A DNA stretch of 64,000 nt from Bacteroidota bacterium (GTDB lineage Bacteria; Bacteroidota; Bacteroidia; Cytophagales; Cyclobacteriaceae), in contig JACOSO010000096.1 of NCBI GenBank assembly GCA_016178785.1, positions 62,001-126,000 of the forward strand, given 5' to 3'. The number at the start of each line of letters is the position of its first letter. Within the stretch, counting starts at the first letter, position 1. Below, in pieces: positions 60,897 to 64,000 of this stretch. Below the pieces are notes generated by a model, which worked only from the letters and a program-made list of their open reading frames with translations, was not told the origin of the DNA and did no database searches. Both the position numbers and the translations under genes were made by a program.

Positions 60897-62516
60897 TCAA
60901 GAAAATTGCGAGGCTTCCATTATCAGTTTCTGCATTTCATTCATCTGAACCTTGAGTTGGTTCTCATCCCATTGAAGCTTATCTGCCATTTGAAGGATAC
61001 ATTGTTCAAAGATTCTCCTCAACCTTGGCAGATCAAAGTATAACATACCTGTTCTTCGTACAAAAAAATCTGATACCGAAAGTACCATTTCCTTTTCAAG
61101 ACAGAAGTTTAATTCGGCCAGAACTAAACGCGAATCAAATTCATTTCCTTTCTCAGCATCAAACCGGGTTATAATTTCATCCGCTTGCTTTCCATAATTG
61201 CTTACCAAGTAGTCTGTATAAACTTGCAGTTGAAGGGGTTTTAGTCTCTCCTCCACCGCGTGTTTGTATCTTTTTACTTCTTCTGTATTTTTTAAAAAGA
61301 GCGCTGTCAAATGAATCGAACCTGTGAGGCACGATTGCAATGTATCTTCGTCAAAATAATTCTTCACTACGAGGTCAACCACGCGCTCGGCCATTTTGCG
61401 ATATCCTGTTAGCTTGCCTCCGGCAATGGAGATCAATCCTGAAGGTGATTCAAAAATTTCGTCTTTGCGGGAAAGTTCGGATGCGGATTTGCCGTCTTCA
61501 TGAATCAGCGGCCGAAGCCCTGCCCAACTTGATTCAATGTCGTCCAATGTCAAGTCAGCGTTGGTGAAAGTCAGGTTGACAGCATGGATCAGATACTCGG
61601 CATCCTCCTTTTGAGTTCGTACTTCGTCAATGCTTTCTGTATAATTCGTGTCTGTTGTACCAATATAGGTTGTTCTCCCTCGAGGAATTGCAAAAATCAT
61701 CCTGCCATCACCCACATCAAAATAAATTGCCTGCGCTACCGGGAGTTTTTCCTTTGGAACAACAATATGAACTCCCTTTGTCAAATGGAGTTGCTTTCCC
61801 GTCTTAGATTTGTCTTTCTCGCGCAAGGTATCTACCCACGGGCCGGCCGCATTCACAATCGCAGTGGCGCGAACCTCAAAAGTTTCGTTCTTGATTTTAT
61901 CAAGGCATTTGACTCCTACTACTTTCTCATCTTTGTAAATGAAATCCTCAACCTCGCAATAATTGGTAACTGTCGCTCCGTGCTCGCTTGCCGTTTTGAT
62001 TATTTCAATAGTGAGCCGCGCATCATCGGTGCGGTACTCAGCATAGATAGCGCCTCCTTTTACATCAAGTGGGCTAAGCAGGGGCTCTTTCTTCAACGTT
62101 TGCTTGCGTGTAAGCATTTTGCGTTGGTCTTCGGGCTTCACTCCAGCCAGCCAATCGTAGAGTTTCAAACCTAAGGAAGTGAGTGTGCTGCCAAAGCCGC
62201 GCTTTTCATACAAAGGCAGCAACATCTTTTCGGGGATCACCAAATGAGGCGCAAGATTATGAACCACTGCACGTTCACTCCCCACTTCCTTCACCAAACC
62301 GAACTCGAGTTGCTTGAGGTAGCGCAATCCTCCATGAATCAACTTTGTTGAGCGACTGCTCGTGCCATAAGCAAAATCTTTTTTTTCTGCCAACGCTGTT
62401 TTCAATCCACGCGAAGTTGCATCAAGGGCGATGCCTGCGCCTGTGATGCCTCCACCGATGATGAGGAGATCGAATTGTTCAGTTTGAAGTTTTGATATGG
62501 ATGCGCTTCGATTCAA
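60897..62516 (-). CDS. glpD: Aerobic glycerol-3-phosphate dehydrogenase
   Basis: 539-aa FAD enzyme that oxidises glycerol 3-phosphate to DHAP and passes electrons to the quinone pool. LLIIGGGITGAGIALDATSRG near 16-36 is the FAD motif; AYGTSSRSTKLIHGGLRYL follows as usual. The C-terminal region has the helical cap typical of GlpD. It is 99 bp after glpK on the same strand, with a heptad-repeat hairpin in the gap. Electrons would enter the menaquinone made by the men cluster. Confidence 0.93.
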   Translation of the reverse strand: MNRSASISKLQTEQFDLLIIGGGITGAGIALDATSRGLKTALAEKKDFAYGTSSRSTKLIHGGLRYLKQLEFGLVKEVGSERAVVHNLAPHLVIPEKMLLPLYEKRGFGSTLTSLGLKLYDWLAGVKPEDQRKMLTRKQTLKKEPLLSPLDVKGGAIYAEYRTDDARLTIEIIKTASEHGATVTNYCEVEDFIYKDEKVVGVKCLDKIKNETFEVRATAIVNAAGPWVDTLREKDKSKTGKQLHLTKGVHIVVPKEKLPVAQAIYFDVGDGRMIFAIPRGRTTYIGTTDTNYTESIDEVRTQKEDAEYLIHAVNLTFTNADLTLDDIESSWAGLRPLIHEDGKSASELSRKDEIFESPSGLISIAGGKLTGYRKMAERVVDLVVKNYFDEDTLQSCLTGSIHLTALFLKNTEEVKRYKHAVEERLKPLQLQVYTDYLVSNYGKQADEIITRFDAEKGNEFDSRLVLAELNFCLEKEMVLSVSDFFVRRTGMLYFDLPRLRRIFEQCILQMADKLQWDENQLKVQMNEMQKLIMEASQFS

Positions 62517-62521
62517 AGAGT

Positions 62522-64000
<1,479 letters not shown>

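Overview
The window looks like a chromosomal segment from a Bacteroidota bacterium of the order Cytophagales. The protein set is typical of that group: a TonB-dependent receptor with an N-terminal CarboxypepD_reg-like domain, a Porin_10-type putative porin, prefix-domain FtsX/MacB permeases behind a PadR regulator, a Bacillus-type three-gene succinate dehydrogenase, an exonuclease-fused DnaE, ORF6N proteins and a menaquinone operon. Several upstream regions carry TAnnTTTG, the -7 element of the Bacteroidota housekeeping sigma factor, and Shine-Dalgarno sequences are rare. I see no rRNA operon, CRISPR array, transposase, integrase or complete prophage. The only RNA gene found is tRNA-Gln(TTG).

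Layout. 1-15.2 kb is mostly minus-strand core metabolism: a truncated pyruvate dehydrogenase E2, a large secreted zincin/propeller/barrel protein, a TonB receptor, pth, rplY, prs, tRNA-Gln and sdhCAB. 15.9-20.8 kb holds dnaE and trxA on the plus strand. 20.9-26.4 kb is a six-gene minus-strand lipid-modification operon: two cyclopropane-synthase-like methyltransferases, an FAD oxidoreductase, DUF1365, DUF1295 and a short DUF1475-like protein. 27.5-33.2 kb combines a GntP permease, RidA, a D-threonine-aldolase-fold enzyme and an M19 dipeptidase (plus strand) with KDPG aldolase and KDG kinase (minus strand). This reads as a route that deaminates an amino-sugar acid or D-hydroxy-amino acid and feeds it to pyruvate.

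33.3-38.9 kb is a PadR-permease-permease operon. 39.0-42.8 kb carries a frameshifted miaE-like gene, a porin and lpxK. 42.9-46.3 kb has a Nif3-like protein, a coiled-coil protein whose zinc ribbon has lost most of its cysteines, and a TPR protein. 47.0-53.2 kb is menI-menF-menD-menB-(DUF296)-menE-(SRPBCC). 53.1-56.7 kb is a small accessory-looking patch: two ORF6N proteins, a LexA/CI-like S24 repressor with two matching palindromes upstream, REP-like repeats and a lipoprotein. 56.8-64 kb holds a DUF3179 protein, a secreted GH-like/SUMF1 fusion, glpD and the 3' part of glpK.

The main signal outside genes is a set of degenerate tandem repeats with a strict 7-bp period in intergenic DNA at about eight loci. 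The unit sequence differs between loci, but the period is kept. At four loci the tract is followed by its inverted counterpart, so the transcript could fold into long hairpins, usually between genes on the same strand. Two loci 16 kb apart share an identical 16-mer, so this is a dispersed family. Other points of note are two 35-40 aa membrane micro-ORFs, the zinc-ribbon decay, the miaE frameshift, a REP-like element that supplies the Pth C-terminus, and a toxin-gene remnant upstream of trxA.
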